A stretch of 64,000 nt of DNA from an uncultured Bartonella sp. (lineage in GTDB: Bacteria; Pseudomonadota; Alphaproteobacteria; Rhizobiales; Rhizobiaceae): positions 62,001 through 126,000 of the forward strand of contig NZ_CAMLFE010000001.1 of assembly GCF_946479275.1 (NCBI RefSeq). Reading direction: 5' to 3'. The position numbers were made by a program, and so were the translations under genes. The notes under the pieces are model-generated. The model had not been told where the DNA came from and did no database searches. It saw nothing but the letters and a program-made list of their open reading frames with translations. Within the stretch, counting starts at the first letter, position 1. Each line of letters begins with the position of its first letter. Shown here piece after piece: positions 40,430 through 50,632 of the stretch.

Positions 40430-41785
40430 TCAGCTATTTGAAGCCGACTTATCGGCAAGATATTTTTCCAGCCAGTGGATGTCATAATTTCCCTTGGCTA
40501 TATCTTCGTTACCGATAAGATCGCGGAAAAGCGGCAGCGTCGTTTTGATACCGTCGACGACGAACTCGTCAAGAGCGCGCCGCAACCGCATCATGCATTC
40601 AAGCCGTGTTCTTCCATGAACAATCAGTTTGCCGATCAGGCTGTCATAATAAGGCGGTATCCGATAACCCGAATAAACGCCGGAATCAACGCGCACACCG
40701 AGACCACCAGGGGTATGGAAATGAGTAATCAATCCGGGGGAAGGGGTGAAGTTGACTGGATCCTCGGCATTGATACGACATTCAATCGCATGGCCTGAAA
40801 AGTGAATATCACTTTGTTTTGCCGAAAGACCTTCGCCGGCTGCAACCTGAATTTGCTCATGAACAAGGTCAATGCCGGTTACCGCTTCCGTTACCGGATG
40901 CTCGACCTGAAGACGGGTATTCATTTCAATGAAATAGAATTCACCGTTTTCATAAAGAAATTCGATTGTACCGGCACCGCGATAGCCCAATTCGGCACAG
41001 GCGTTAGCGACTATCATGCCGATTTTTTGCCGTGCTTGATCATCCAACACTGTGGAATTGGCTTCTTCCCAAACCTTCTGGTTACGTCTTTGCAAAGAAC
41101 AATCCCGTTCGCCGAGATGGATTGCATTTCCGGCGCCATCGCCCATAACCTGAACTTCGATGTGACGCGGTTTCTCAAGATATTTTTCAATATAGACAGC
41201 GTCATCACCAAACGCAGCAGCAGCTTCGCTACGCGCGGTACTAAGAGCAATTGAAAGCTCTTTTGGAGAGCGTGCTACTTTCATACCGCGTCCGCCACCG
41301 CCGGCAGAAGCTTTGATGATAACAGGATAGCCGATTTTATCGGCAACCTTATAGGCTTCGTCATCATCTGTAACACCGCCATCGGAACCGGGAACTACTG
41401 GAATGCCTAAACGTTTAGCTGTTTTCTTGGCTTCGATTTTATCGCCCATAATACGGATATGAGCGGCAGTCGGGCCAATAAAAGTAATCGAATGAGCTTC
41501 CAGAATTTCAGCAAATTTGGCGTTTTCTGAAAGAAACCCATAGCCAGGATGAATGGCATCTGCACCGGTAATCTCGCAAGCAGCAACTATTTGCTGGATA
41601 TTGAGATAGGAATCGCGTGAAGGGGGCGGACCGATGCAGACGCTTTCATCAGCGAGTCTCACATGCATGGCGTCAGCATCAGCTGTCGAATGAACAGCGA
41701 CGGTTTTAATACCAAGCTCTTTACATGCACGCAGAACTCTGAGTGCAATTTCGCCACGGTTGGCTATCAGGATTTTCTGAAACAT
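40430..41785 (-). CDS. accC: biotin carboxylase subunit of acetyl-CoA carboxylase
   Basis: 451 residues. ATP-grasp enzyme that carboxylates biotin on AccB, the first step of fatty acid synthesis. Visible: [20 protein letters not shown], the Gly-rich [31 protein letters not shown], and [18 protein letters not shown]. Length matches E. coli AccC (449). 14 bases after accB. Confidence 0.97.
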   Translation of the reverse strand: MFQKILIANRGEIALRVLRACKELGIKTVAVHSTADADAMHVRLADESVCIGPPPSRDSYLNIQQIVAACEITGADAIHPGYGFLSENAKFAEILEAHSITFIGPTAAHIRIMGDKIEAKKTAKRLGIPVVPGSDGGVTDDDEAYKVADKIGYPVIIKASAGGGGRGMKVARSPKELSIALSTARSEAAAAFGDDAVYIEKYLEKPRHIEVQVMGDGAGNAIHLGERDCSLQRRNQKVWEEANSTVLDDQARQKIGMIVANACAELGYRGAGTIEFLYENGEFYFIEMNTRLQVEHPVTEAVTGIDLVHEQIQVAAGEGLSAKQSDIHFSGHAIECRINAEDPVNFTPSPGLITHFHTPGGLGVRVDSGVYSGYRIPPYYDSLIGKLIVHGRTRLECMMRLRRALDEFVVDGIKTTLPLFRDLIGNEDIAKGNYDIHWLEKYLADKSASNS

Positions 41786-41799
41786 TTCGTGATCCTGTC

Positions 41800-42270
41800 T
41801 TATTCAACAACGACCAGTGGCTCACCAAATTCAACCGGTTGCGCATCTTCAACCAAAATAGCTTTGACCGTTCCCGCACGCGGCGAAGATATCTGGTTCA
41901 TTGTTTTCATTGCTTCAATAATTATAAGAGTTTGCCCCTCGGAAACCTGTTGCCCGACTTCTACAAACGGACGCGCTCCCGGAGCCGGTGCGAGATAGGC
42001 AGTACCAACCATGGGGGAGGTAACTGCGTTTTTCGTCAAGTCTTCTTTTTTGGGTTCGGCCGGAGCAGGAGCCGCTGCCGGAGCGGCAGGTGCATAGGTT
42101 GTTTGCACCGGTACGCCACCACTTAACTGGCGGGAAACGCGGATACGTAAATCCCCTTGTTCGACTTCAATATCCGAAAGGTTCGTATCATTGAGTATTT
42201 CGGCGAGATCGCGGATGAGATCTTTATTTACACCTGTGCTTTTGACGGTACTTGTTGTTTTTGTAGCCAT
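41800..42270 (-). CDS. accB: biotin carboxyl carrier protein
   Basis: 156 residues. C-terminal biotinyl domain with [11 protein letters not shown], where the Lys carries biotin; a thumb-like [16 protein letters not shown] precedes it. A Pro/Ala-rich linker (about 60-80, [16 protein letters not shown]) separates the N-terminal helical part. Heads the accB-accC-aat transcript. Upstream 257 bases to the DsbA-like gene hold no other gene and probably the promoter. Confidence 0.96.
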   Translation of the reverse strand: MATKTTSTVKSTGVNKDLIRDLAEILNDTNLSDIEVEQGDLRIRVSRQLSGGVPVQTTYAPAAPAAAPAPAEPKKEDLTKNAVTSPMVGTAYLAPAPGARPFVEVGQQVSEGQTLIIIEAMKTMNQISSPRAGTVKAILVEDAQPVEFGEPLVVVE

Positions 42271-42527
42271 CTCTTTCTTTTACTCCTCGATCTTCGTGAC
42301 CGTTCTAATATTCAGGATCGGAACTTTTCAAGCTCGATCAACAACCATCCTCTGGCAAAACCAAAGACGGCTTTAAAAATCCAACTATTTCAACTGTAAC
42401 ATTTTTAATTACAGTTCAAAACTCAAAAACGCTTATAAGCATGTTGGGGAAAAAGCGAAAGTGCAAATTCCCTGACCTAGGCAGAGCTTAGATAAAAGTT
42501 TGACGTGACCGAGAAAGTCAATCTAAA

Positions 42528-43385
42528 CTATTTATCAAGAAGTCCGATTTTTTGTCTCAAAATATTTTCACCCACTGCGCCGACCAGAACTTCGTTACCC
42601 AAAATATAAGACGGTGTGCCGTTGATATTGAGAGCATAAGCAATTTGACCATTTTCTACAAAAGCTTGCTGAAGCCTTTGATCATTCATGGCTTCACGCA
42701 GTTTTTGTTCATCAGCGCCAAGTTTTACAGCAACTTTTATTGCTTTTTCTTCATTCGCACGACCTTCGCTCGTCAACATTTCGGCGTGAAAGGCCGGGTA
42801 CTTCATTGGCATTAACTTTAAAAACGCACGTGCAACGATATGCGCTTTTACCGAATCAGGGCCTAATATTGGAAAATCCTTTAGCACAATACGCAAATCG
42901 GGATTGTTTTTTAAAAGTGCCTGAATGTCAGGGTAAGACTTTTTACAATAGCCGCAATTATAATCAAAAAATTCAACGAGCGATACTTTGCCTTTAGGAT
43001 TACCAATCACAGCATCGTTTGGAGAGTTGAAGATCTCGTCTTTCATAGAACTTATCGTCGATGTCTGGTTTTCGGTCACTTTTTGAGCTTGCTTTTTATC
43101 AAGTGCCTCCTGAACTTCAATCATGACTTCAGGATTTTTAACAAGATAATCTTTGACAACTTCTCGGATATGATCGTCCGACGATTGTTTGTTTAAAGCC
43201 TCGCCCACCGCTTTGATGAAACTTTGATCATTGAGAAGCTCACTTTTTATTTCGGCTGCCGATGTGGTGTTGTCGCCAGAGGCAGCAAAACCGGTTTCAC
43301 TTAACGGAGATAGCAACAGTATCGCCCCTATTGCGCCTGCGCAAAACGAATGATTTTTATTTAAAAAAGGTGCAAAAATTTTCAT
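42528..43385 (-). CDS. DsbA-family thiol:disulfide protein
   Basis: 285 residues from ATG 43385. Signal peptide (about 1-33), a helical N-terminal part (about 40-105), then a thioredoxin-fold DSBA domain with FFDYNCGYCKKSYPDIQ (active CGYC) and cis-Pro segment NINGTPSYILGNEVL. Periplasmic oxidant or isomerase. It begins 21 bases after the stop of the M48 protease gene upstream. The longer frame reaching 43454 overlaps that gene and was rejected. Confidence 0.9.
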   Translation of the reverse strand: MKIFAPFLNKNHSFCAGAIGAILLLSPLSETGFAASGDNTTSAAEIKSELLNDQSFIKAVGEALNKQSSDDHIREVVKDYLVKNPEVMIEVQEALDKKQAQKVTENQTSTISSMKDEIFNSPNDAVIGNPKGKVSLVEFFDYNCGYCKKSYPDIQALLKNNPDLRIVLKDFPILGPDSVKAHIVARAFLKLMPMKYPAFHAEMLTSEGRANEEKAIKVAVKLGADEQKLREAMNDQRLQQAFVENGQIAYALNINGTPSYILGNEVLVGAVGENILRQKIGLLDK

Positions 43386-43405
43386 CGTGAGGCTTTCTGT
43401 AAATA

Positions 43406-44821
43406 TCATTTCTTTTGTTGCGTTGTGTTGAGAATATCTTGCGCACGCAGCCATTCGGCTGAACCGGGTGTCAGTTTTTGCTTGGCGCGGGTTGCAAAAA
43501 TGCGGGCTTGCATACGGTTTCCGCTATAATAATGCATGTCGGCAGTCGCAAGATCGGCAAGTGCCACCTGTCCGCTTCTGCCATAGGCCAGTGCAAGATA
43601 TCCATATCCGGCGGCAAATTCGGGTTCCTTGGCGATACCATTACGTATTTCAGTTATCGCAATCGGGACATTTTTAGGATCATTTGTTAAAAGCAGTGCA
43701 TGCCCGTAACTCACCTTAAGAAGGCTAGAACCGCGCGGGTCGATTTCCGCGGAACGTTTGTAAGCACTTGCCGCTCCTGCAGGGTCGTTAGCCTTTATCA
43801 ACGCGTCTCCCAACAGTTCCTGAAAATACGGATTTTTTGGTTCATCTTTTATAAGGTCTTTGACTTTTTCAACAGCAGTTTTTGGCGAACCACTTTGAAC
43901 AGCCAATATAGCTTCTCCATAACGCGCCGGAAGTCCTCGCGGATTATCTTTAAACATGCGGCGCAACTCGGTGAAGTGATCAGTATAGGCTGCTATCTTT
44001 GCCCGTACCATGTCATGACGTAACTGTAATTCGGGGGAATCCTTTTTGTCATAATAGGGGCTCTGTTTTGCAAGTGTTTCCAAGGCTGCAATACGTTCAC
44101 GGGGAAGCGGGTGGCTAACTCTATAAGGGTCAACCTTCGTTCCCGAGAGGGCAAGAGCATTGGAAAAACGTTCGAAAGTAACAAGCATTCCTTTTGTAGA
44201 CTGACCGGTTGAATTCAGATAGTTGACGGCGGCTCTATCGGCAGCAGCTTCTTCGCTGCGTTGATAGTTAAGCAATGTGCGCATAGCCATTTCGCTACTA
44301 CCGGCAGCAATGCCACCGCCCGCACCGGCGGCAGATGTGTTGCCAGTCGATGCACCGGCTACACCGGCGCCGATACCAAGCAGCATACCGATAACAGCCA
44401 TTGTTTGCGCACGTTTGATCTGTTCGCGCAAACGTTGTTGGTGACCATTTGCCAAGTGACCCGTTTCGTGGGCGATGACACCGATAAGTTCATTCGGTGT
44501 CTCTGCCTGCATCAATGCACCTATATTGACAAACATACGCTGCCCGTCGACAAAAGCATTGAAGCTTTGATCGTTTACGACGATGATTTGTATTTTGTTG
44601 CGTATGCCGGCAGCTTTGAAAATCGGCGTTGTGTAATCATAAAGTAATTGCTCGATTTCAGCGTCGCGGATGATCGGTACCGATTGTGATTGGGCTTGCG
44701 CAACACTGATAGATGGTGCAAACACCAATACCATAGCCAAGCCGAAGTGAAGAAAGAAAACTATCGATCTTTTTGTAAATGAAAAGACTTTTTGTCTTGA
44801 AGTTTGCAACTCTATTTTCAT
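43406..44821 (-). CDS. M48 metalloprotease with TPR repeats (BepA-like)
   Basis: 471 residues. Signal peptide (about 20-45), M48 domain with zinc motif HETGH (118-122) in GVIAHETGHLANGHQQR and the third ligand region RSEEAAADRAA. C-terminal half has TPR-like repeats (YFQELLGDALIKANDPAGAA; YGYLALAYGRSGQVALADLA). BepA-type proteins process outer-membrane proteins in the periplasm. Length near E. coli BepA (487). Confidence 0.9.
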   Translation of the reverse strand: MKIELQTSRQKVFSFTKRSIVFFLHFGLAMVLVFAPSISVAQAQSQSVPIIRDAEIEQLLYDYTTPIFKAAGIRNKIQIIVVNDQSFNAFVDGQRMFVNIGALMQAETPNELIGVIAHETGHLANGHQQRLREQIKRAQTMAVIGMLLGIGAGVAGASTGNTSAAGAGGGIAAGSSEMAMRTLLNYQRSEEAAADRAAVNYLNSTGQSTKGMLVTFERFSNALALSGTKVDPYRVSHPLPRERIAALETLAKQSPYYDKKDSPELQLRHDMVRAKIAAYTDHFTELRRMFKDNPRGLPARYGEAILAVQSGSPKTAVEKVKDLIKDEPKNPYFQELLGDALIKANDPAGAASAYKRSAEIDPRGSSLLKVSYGHALLLTNDPKNVPIAITEIRNGIAKEPEFAAGYGYLALAYGRSGQVALADLATADMHYYSGNRMQARIFATRAKQKLTPGSAEWLRAQDILNTTQQKK

Positions 44822-44940
44822 AGATAATCCCCTGAGTGCTCAGAGCATAGATACGATGTCTTTGTTGTTCTAGCCACGCCTTTCAGGCTTTTCTACGGCA
44901 CTTTGTTTGAACTTATATGTTTTTTTATGTGGAGACCAGC

Positions 44941-46086
44941 ATGATTTGTCTATCAAGAAGGAGTAATGTCGACCCTTTTTTTGCAATGGACGTGCTTGCG
45001 GCGGCCAATAAAAAAATGAAGGCGGGTGAGCCGGTTATTTCCATGGCAATCGGTCAGCCGGCCGCGCCCTGTCCGGCGCAGGTATTAGAGGCAGCCGGAC
45101 GGGCACTGAAAGATGGTCATATCGGCTATACCGATTCGCTTGGCTTGACGGCTTTGCGTGAAAAAATAGCTGCCTATTACGAAGACCATCATAAACTGGC
45201 AGTATCTCCGGAACGTGTTGCTGTTACAACCGGATCATCAGCGGCATTCAATCTCGCATTTTTAGCATTTTTCGATGTGGGTGACAGGGTTGCAATAACG
45301 CGTCCGGGCTATCCGGCTTATCGCCATATCATGAAGGCACTTGGACTTGAGGTTGTGGAGATTGATACTGGTGGAAGCGGCCTTCTTGATTTAAAAATGC
45401 TTGAAGAAACGCAATCAAATGCGCCGCTCAAAGGTATTTTGTTTGCCTCTCCGAGTAATCCGACTGGTGCGTCACTTAAACCGGAAGAGTTGAAAAATAT
45501 TATCGAATTCTGCCACGAACATAATATTACAGTGATTGCCGATGAAATTTATCATAGACTGAACTTCTCGGCTCCCGACGTTACGGCATTATCTTTTGGT
45601 GACGATGTCACCGTCATCAATTCGTTTTCCAAATATTACTGTATGACCGGATGGCGTGTTGGCTGGATGGTATTGCCGGACAATGTGGTAAGGTCGGTCG
45701 AGCGCATATCTCAAAATCTTTATATTTCGGCACCTGAACTTTCACAAATAGCTGCAATTTCAGCCTTCGATGCAACATCCGAACTTGAAAAAATAAAAGA
45801 TAGCTATCGCATCAATCGTGAACATCTGACAAAAACTTTGCCCGCTCTGGGATTGAAGCTGCTGGCACCGATGGATGGAGCTTTTTACGCCTATTGCGAC
45901 ATTTCCAAATTCAGCAACGATAGCACAGAGTTTGCCCGCAAAATGCTTGAAGAAACCAATGTGGCTGCAACGCCGGGTATAGATTTCGACACATTGGAGG
46001 GAAAACGCACAATGCGCTTTTCTTATGCGGGTGCACCGGCAGCAATAGACGAGGCGTTAGTGCGGCTTGATAAGTGGTTGCGCTAA
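44941..46086 (+). CDS. PLP-dependent aminotransferase, class I
   Basis: 381 residues from ATG 44941 (GGAG 6 bases upstream; 44917 would add 8 residues). PLP Lys231 in NSFSKYYCMTGWRVGW; SPSNPTGASL and DEIYHRLNF (Asp, Tyr) bind the cofactor; Arg for the carboxylate in MRFSYAG near the end. Related to AspC/AlaA-type enzymes; substrate not certain. Followed 37 bases later by dusA. Confidence 0.92.
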   Translation: MICLSRRSNVDPFFAMDVLAAANKKMKAGEPVISMAIGQPAAPCPAQVLEAAGRALKDGHIGYTDSLGLTALREKIAAYYEDHHKLAVSPERVAVTTGSSAAFNLAFLAFFDVGDRVAITRPGYPAYRHIMKALGLEVVEIDTGGSGLLDLKMLEETQSNAPLKGILFASPSNPTGASLKPEELKNIIEFCHEHNITVIADEIYHRLNFSAPDVTALSFGDDVTVINSFSKYYCMTGWRVGWMVLPDNVVRSVERISQNLYISAPELSQIAAISAFDATSELEKIKDSYRINREHLTKTLPALGLKLLAPMDGAFYAYCDISKFSNDSTEFARKMLEETNVAATPGIDFDTLEGKRTMRFSYAGAPAAIDEALVRLDKWLR

Positions 46087-46123
46087 CGAATTTTTCGACG
46101 GAAAAACGGGAATGTCCTGAAAT

Positions 46124-47104
46124 ATGTCAATTTACGAAAGGGCAGAAAAGCCGAGATTTGCAGTGGCACCGATGCTGGATTGGACCGATCGGCATTGTCG
46201 CTATTTTCATCGTTTGCTGACAAAACACTCTCTGCTTTATACTGAAATGGTGGTTGCGGATGCCGCAATTTTCGGTGATAGAGAGCGGCTTTTGAAGTTT
46301 GACGAGTGCGAGCATCCGGTGGCGTTACAATTAGGCGGATCTTCGCCCGATAAACTCGCAGAAGCCGCGAAAATCAGCGCGGATTTCGGTTATGATGAAA
46401 TTAATCTCAACGTCGGTTGTCCGTCCGATCGTGTGCAGTCGGGCGCTTTCGGGGCTTGCCTCATGTTAGAGCCTGATCTTGTCGGAAAAATCGTTGAAAA
46501 AATGAAACGGTCTGTCTCAATTCCGGTTACTGTTAAGTGCCGCATTGGCGTTGATAAGCAGGATGTTCAAGTTGCTCTTGATAATTTGAGCGCCGCAGCA
46601 TGGCAAAGCGGCGCGGATGCATTGTGGGTTCACGCACGAAAAGCATGGCTTCAAGGCTTGAGCCCTAAAGAAAATCGCGATGTACCTCCGCTCGATTATC
46701 AACGCGTTTATGATTTGAAGTTGAAAAACCAAAGTCATTTCGTCGGGATAAATGGCGGTATTCAAACAATAGATAAAGCAGCTGGCCATTTGGAACATGT
46801 CGATGGAGTGATGGTCGGGCGCTATGTCTATCAAAATCCTTCATCTCTTCGCGAGGTTGACGCAAAAATTTATCATGATAATCGCGTGCCGCTCGATGAC
46901 AATTCGCTTATTGAGGCAATGTGCGAATATATTGATCGCAATATCAAGAATGGCGGCAAGCTTTCCAACGTTACCCGCCATATGATAGGGCTATTTTCCG
47001 GTCGTAAAGGTGCCAGAAAATGGCGCCAGACACTTTCCGTTGAAGCTAATCAGGAAAATGCGCGGTCATCCATCTTGCGCAAAGCCTTTTCGTATATCGA
47101 ATAG
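46124..47104 (+). CDS. dusA: tRNA-dihydrouridine(20/20a) synthase
   Basis: 326 residues. FMN enzyme that reduces uridine 20 in tRNA D-loops. APMLDWTDRHCRYFHR and NLNVGCPSDRVQSGAFGACLM (signature Cys99) are diagnostic of DusA; KCRIGVD and HARKAWLQGLSPKENR bind tRNA and flavin. TIM-barrel plus C-terminal helical part. Convergent with the protease gene, hairpin between. Confidence 0.95.
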   Translation: MSIYERAEKPRFAVAPMLDWTDRHCRYFHRLLTKHSLLYTEMVVADAAIFGDRERLLKFDECEHPVALQLGGSSPDKLAEAAKISADFGYDEINLNVGCPSDRVQSGAFGACLMLEPDLVGKIVEKMKRSVSIPVTVKCRIGVDKQDVQVALDNLSAAAWQSGADALWVHARKAWLQGLSPKENRDVPPLDYQRVYDLKLKNQSHFVGINGGIQTIDKAAGHLEHVDGVMVGRYVYQNPSSLREVDAKIYHDNRVPLDDNSLIEAMCEYIDRNIKNGGKLSNVTRHMIGLFSGRKGARKWRQTLSVEANQENARSSILRKAFSYIE

Positions 47105-47129
47105 TATAATCAAGCGGAATTTTCATTTC

Positions 47130-47169
47130 GGCCAGCATTTTTTAATGCAAAAAATGCACCCGTTTGGCC
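47130..47169. terminator. bidirectional terminator-like hairpin
   Basis: GCATTTTTT/AAAAAATGC (47135-47143 and 47149-47157, 9 bp) nested inside GGCCA/TGGCC (47130-47134 and 47165-47169), between convergent dusA and the protease gene. A and T runs on both strands could serve either direction. Confidence 0.5.
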
Positions 47170-47172
47170 ACT

Positions 47173-47865
47173 TCAATCGACCAGAATGAGTCGGTCTCCG
47201 CGCACAGAGTAACCAGTAAGGCGGTCGAGAAAGCTCATCCCCAATAAACTTCCTGAAAGGTCACCGGGACGGCTAACTAGCGCTCGTACATTATTACGTT
47301 CGATATCACCTATTTTGAGACTATCAATTATGATAGGAGCGGCATTCGTACTGCCATTTGCGGTGTCTACGGCTATACTAAATCCTAATCTTCCAACATC
47401 GATATTTGCAGTAATTGCATCGTCATAGGTTAGAACCACAGCAGAAGCACCCGTGTCGATCGTGAGGCTTAATGTCCTGCCGTTAATAACTGCGTTTGTT
47501 AGAAAATGGCCATTGGCGGAACGTTCGAGGCTGACGGTTTTGCCGTTTTCACTGTAGCGCGTAACAGGACTGCCGGGAATAATGCCTGCAGTTGCGCGAT
47601 GTGCGAGATCCTGTATTTCATAACGCAGACTATAGCCGCACATAAGTGCGAATATAATAACGCACCATATTGCAATATTTCGTGCAGCATCAACCAACTT
47701 TATCTTTGATCCCAACAAAGCAGAAGTTGCTGCTAGTCCCCATATTCCATAATAACCGAGATTGGCAATCTTGTCGGTTGTCGCATTGGGCGCATTGTCG
47801 CTAAACGCAAGCAGCAGAATGATAATCAAAGCGGCGGTAGAGATAATAAGCCAGAATGGTTTCAT
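47173..47865 (-). CDS. retropepsin-like aspartic protease (TIGR02281 family)
   Basis: 230 residues from ATG 47865 (GGAGAG upstream). Three hydrophobic N-terminal segments, then a periplasmic pepsin-like domain with active LTIDTGASAVVLTYDDA (Asp-Thr-Gly) and closing LLGMSFLDRLTGYSVRGDRL. Single-lobe, so likely a dimer. Typical TIGR02281 clan AA protease of alphaproteobacteria. It lies between dusA and cobS and is read the same way as cobS. Confidence 0.88.
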   Translation of the reverse strand: MKPFWLIISTAALIIILLLAFSDNAPNATTDKIANLGYYGIWGLAATSALLGSKIKLVDAARNIAIWCVIIFALMCGYSLRYEIQDLAHRATAGIIPGSPVTRYSENGKTVSLERSANGHFLTNAVINGRTLSLTIDTGASAVVLTYDDAITANIDVGRLGFSIAVDTANGSTNAAPIIIDSLKIGDIERNNVRALVSRPGDLSGSLLGMSFLDRLTGYSVRGDRLILVD

Positions 47866-47901
47866 GGTGCTTTCTCTCCAGTCGATCAGGGACAGCAAAA
47901 G

Positions 47902-48675
47902 TTAAACGACAAGACTTGTTATTGCCAATAATATAACTTTCAGGCACTGCTCGACAGCACCTAAAGTATCGCCCGTATAGCCGCCAATGCGTTTCTCACA
48001 CTCCAGTGTAAAGACGTAAATAAACAAGAATGAAGCGGCAATGGAAATTATCATCCAGCTGATGCCGAAAAAGCAAAGTCCTGCGATCAGCAGAATTACA
48101 CCCGAAATAATCAATGATTTGCGCGCAATCCCGATTGATGGTTCCCCCGCTGCAGCGGCTGTGCCGTTTTTGCGGGCAAGTGGAAGCTTTGTCCAGAATG
48201 AGACCATGCCACCACGGCTTACTGCTTCACACACCATTAAAGCAATGATTGCACGATCGAGACCAAGATTTATCTCTATTGACCCGATAAGCGCTATTTT
48301 TGAAAGCACAACAAAAATCAACGCCAATGTACCATAAGTACCGTTGCGCGAGTCTTTCATAATCGTCAGACGATCTTCTTTCGATTTACCGACAAAAAAG
48401 GCGTCGGCTACATCTGCTAATCCATCTTCATGGAGTGCGCCGGTGAGCATCGTTGTAAACAGGACGCAAAAAACCGCTGAAACCCATAAATTCAAGCCGA
48501 TAAAGTGGGCAAGTGCCAGACACAATCCCGCTAGCAGGCCTATAATCAAACCGGCAATCGGAAAATAATTTGCCTCGCTAGAAATTGAATGCTCAGGCGA
48601 AAACCAATGACTATCTATGGGCAAACGCGTGAGAAAGCCTAATGCGCGCATCAATGGGCCAAGAAAATCGCTCAA
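47902..48675 (-). CDS. cobS: adenosylcobinamide-GDP ribazoletransferase
   Basis: 257 residues from a TTG at 48675 chosen because AGGAG lies 11 bases upstream and family members start about 8 residues before RALGFLTRLP; ATG 48651 is possible. Membrane enzyme joining adenosylcobinamide-GDP and alpha-ribazole to cobalamin. HEDGLADVADAFFVG and IMKDSRNGTYG are the signature; six or so helices. Diverges from cobT. Confidence 0.93.
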   Translation of the reverse strand: MSDFLGPLMRALGFLTRLPIDSHWFSPEHSISSEANYFPIAGLIIGLLAGLCLALAHFIGLNLWVSAVFCVLFTTMLTGALHEDGLADVADAFFVGKSKEDRLTIMKDSRNGTYGTLALIFVVLSKIALIGSIEINLGLDRAIIALMVCEAVSRGGMVSFWTKLPLARKNGTAAAAGEPSIGIARKSLIISGVILLIAGLCFFGISWMIISIAASFLFIYVFTLECEKRIGGYTGDTLGAVEQCLKVILLAITSLVV

Positions 48676-48769
48676 GATTTTTCTTACTCCTGTTAAAGTG
48701 ATTTTAAATTGCTTATAGAACACTCCTTGATGAGATTCTATTTGTTCATTTTGTTTGAAGGGTGTTTCC

Positions 48770-49780
48770 GTGACCGCTTCCAGTCCTTTTGATGATTTTC
48801 GTGCTTTATTGAACAGTTTGCCTGATCCAGATGAAAACGCCATAAAATTGGCGAGGAAACGTCAGTCAGAACTTACAAAGCCGGAAGGCTCATTGGGAAG
48901 GCTTGAAGACATTGCGCTTTGGTATGCGGGTTGGAGAGGAAAAGAGAAACCTATTGTCACACGTCCTCTGGTCGCGGTGTTTGCCGGAAACCATGGTGTG
49001 ACAGATGAAAATGTTACGCCGGTTCCCCGTGCTGTCACCCAGCAGATGGTCGAGAATTTTGCTGCCGGTGGCGCTGCGATCAATCAGATATGTGTTGCTT
49101 ATGATCTCGGCCTGAAAATATTCGATCTTGCTTTGGATTATCCCACGATGGATATCACAAAGGATGCTGCGATGGATATGCGTGGTGCTGCAGCAACAAT
49201 GGCATTTGGCATGGAATCAATTGCCGGCGGCACCGATTTATTGTGCTTGGGTGAAATGGGGATAGGCAATACAACAATTGCCTCGGCAATTTCTCTGGCA
49301 CTTTACGGTGGTAAGGCCGAAGAATGGACAGGGCCAGGCACAGGTTCCAAAGGTGATTATTATCGGCGCAAAATTGCGGCTGTAAAAAAGGCTGTCGAAC
49401 TTCATAAAGATCATCTTGATGACCCGTTCGAAGTTATGCGTCGTCTAGGCGGGCGTGAAATAGCAGCTATGATGGGCGCTATTCTTGCAGCTCGTATGGA
49501 AAAAATTCCAGTTATTCTCGACGGGTTTGTGGTAACTGCAGCAGCAGCTCTTTTACATAAAATAAATCCACATGCGCTTGACCATTGTATTGCCGGACAT
49601 GTTTCGGCTGAGCCGGCGCATCGCCGCCTGTTGGATAAAATAGGTAAAAAACCGCTTCTCGACCTTGGAATGAGATTGGGTGAGGGGACGGGAGCTGCAA
49701 TTGCTGCAGGTGTTGTAAAAGCAGCTGTGCTCACCCACTCCCAAATGGCAACATTCGAGCAAGCCGGAATTAAAATCTGA
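48770..49780 (+). CDS. cobT: nicotinate-nucleotide:DMB phosphoribosyltransferase
   Basis: 336 residues from GTG 48770 (AAGGG upstream; TTG 48755 possible). Makes alpha-ribazole phosphate for the lower ligand of B12. GSLGRLEDIALWYAG, AGNHGVTDENVTPVP, GEMGIGNTTIASAI and catalytic Glu in GMRLGEGTGAAIA. With cobS gives the lower-ligand steps; other cob genes lie elsewhere or are absent from the window. Confidence 0.95.
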   Translation: MTASSPFDDFRALLNSLPDPDENAIKLARKRQSELTKPEGSLGRLEDIALWYAGWRGKEKPIVTRPLVAVFAGNHGVTDENVTPVPRAVTQQMVENFAAGGAAINQICVAYDLGLKIFDLALDYPTMDITKDAAMDMRGAAATMAFGMESIAGGTDLLCLGEMGIGNTTIASAISLALYGGKAEEWTGPGTGSKGDYYRRKIAAVKKAVELHKDHLDDPFEVMRRLGGREIAAMMGAILAARMEKIPVILDGFVVTAAAALLHKINPHALDHCIAGHVSAEPAHRRLLDKIGKKPLLDLGMRLGEGTGAAIAAGVVKAAVLTHSQMATFEQAGIKI

Positions 49781-49820
49781 TAGGCGCTCTTTTATACGGA
49801 CTTTAGTTTATCCGGTTTCG

Positions 49821-50630
49821 TTACTGTTCTTGCCAAGGCGTTACGGAAGCGGAAGCTTCTACAGTTTTGTCGTCAATAGTCGCAAGTGCATCAATGAAAA
49901 GTGGTACAAATGTGCCAGGGCCTTTGGCAGTGCGACCGGCAAGTATGCCTGCGGCTGAAAAGGTTGAAAAAGCTTTTACTGCTGCGTCGAACGGTTTGTC
50001 AGGTGCAAGTGCAACAAATGCTCCTGTCACACAGGTAAGCGCACATCCACAAGCAGAAACTTTCGACATCAGACTATTTCCGCCTTCAATCAATACGTGC
50101 CGTTTCCCATCAGTGATAAAATCACTTTTACCCGACATGGCTATAACTGCCTTTGTCTTTCGAGCGGCCAATATCGCGGCATTAAAGCTATTTTCTCCGT
50201 GTTCCTTGCTATCAACTCCGTGAGCCGTAGTTTTCGAGGTAAGCGCGATGATTTCAGAAGCGTTTCCTTTTATAATACGGGGGGACAAGGTGAGAAGATG
50301 TGCTGTCGCATTCGTCCGGAAAGACGTCGCAAAATGTGCTACGGGATCGAACACAACCGGCTTGCCCAGCACTTTCGCTCGCTCCATTACGAGTCGCATG
50401 CCTGCATATTTTTCAAGTGTTAATGTGCCGATATTGGTTGTAACAGCATCAGCATTATCGACGAACTCGGCTGCTTCATCGGGCGCAAAAGACATAACTG
50501 GCGATGCGCCAAGGGCATTGAGCACATTGGCACAAAAATTCATCGCAACTTCATTGGTGATACATTGGATGAGAGGGCATTTTCCTCTCAATTTCAGAAG
50601 ACTGATGCGTTTATCGAACTCGAATGGCAT
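49821..50630 (-). CDS. thiM: hydroxyethylthiazole kinase
   Basis: 269 residues. Phosphorylates the thiazole precursor of thiamine (salvage). Features: CITNEVAMNFCANVLNALGA, PVVFDPVAHFATSF (often DPVG), IIKGNASEIIAL and the anion-hole SKVSACGCALTCVTGAF, including the active-site Cys. No TPP riboswitch upstream: the start lies 2 bases from the Lrp gene end. Confidence 0.93.
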   Translation of the reverse strand: MPFEFDKRISLLKLRGKCPLIQCITNEVAMNFCANVLNALGASPVMSFAPDEAAEFVDNADAVTTNIGTLTLEKYAGMRLVMERAKVLGKPVVFDPVAHFATSFRTNATAHLLTLSPRIIKGNASEIIALTSKTTAHGVDSKEHGENSFNAAILAARKTKAVIAMSGKSDFITDGKRHVLIEGGNSLMSKVSACGCALTCVTGAFVALAPDKPFDAAVKAFSTFSAAGILAGRTAKGPGTFVPLFIDALATIDDKTVEASASVTPWQEQ

Positions 50631-50632
50631 TT

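Noticed and set aside
43386..43454. N-terminal extension of the DsbA-like protein
   Set aside because: It overlaps the protease gene and lacks a signal; the signal peptide begins at ATG 43385.
48676..48843. 56-codon N-terminal extension of CobS
   Set aside because: It runs into the divergent cobT gene; family members start just before RALGFLTRLP.
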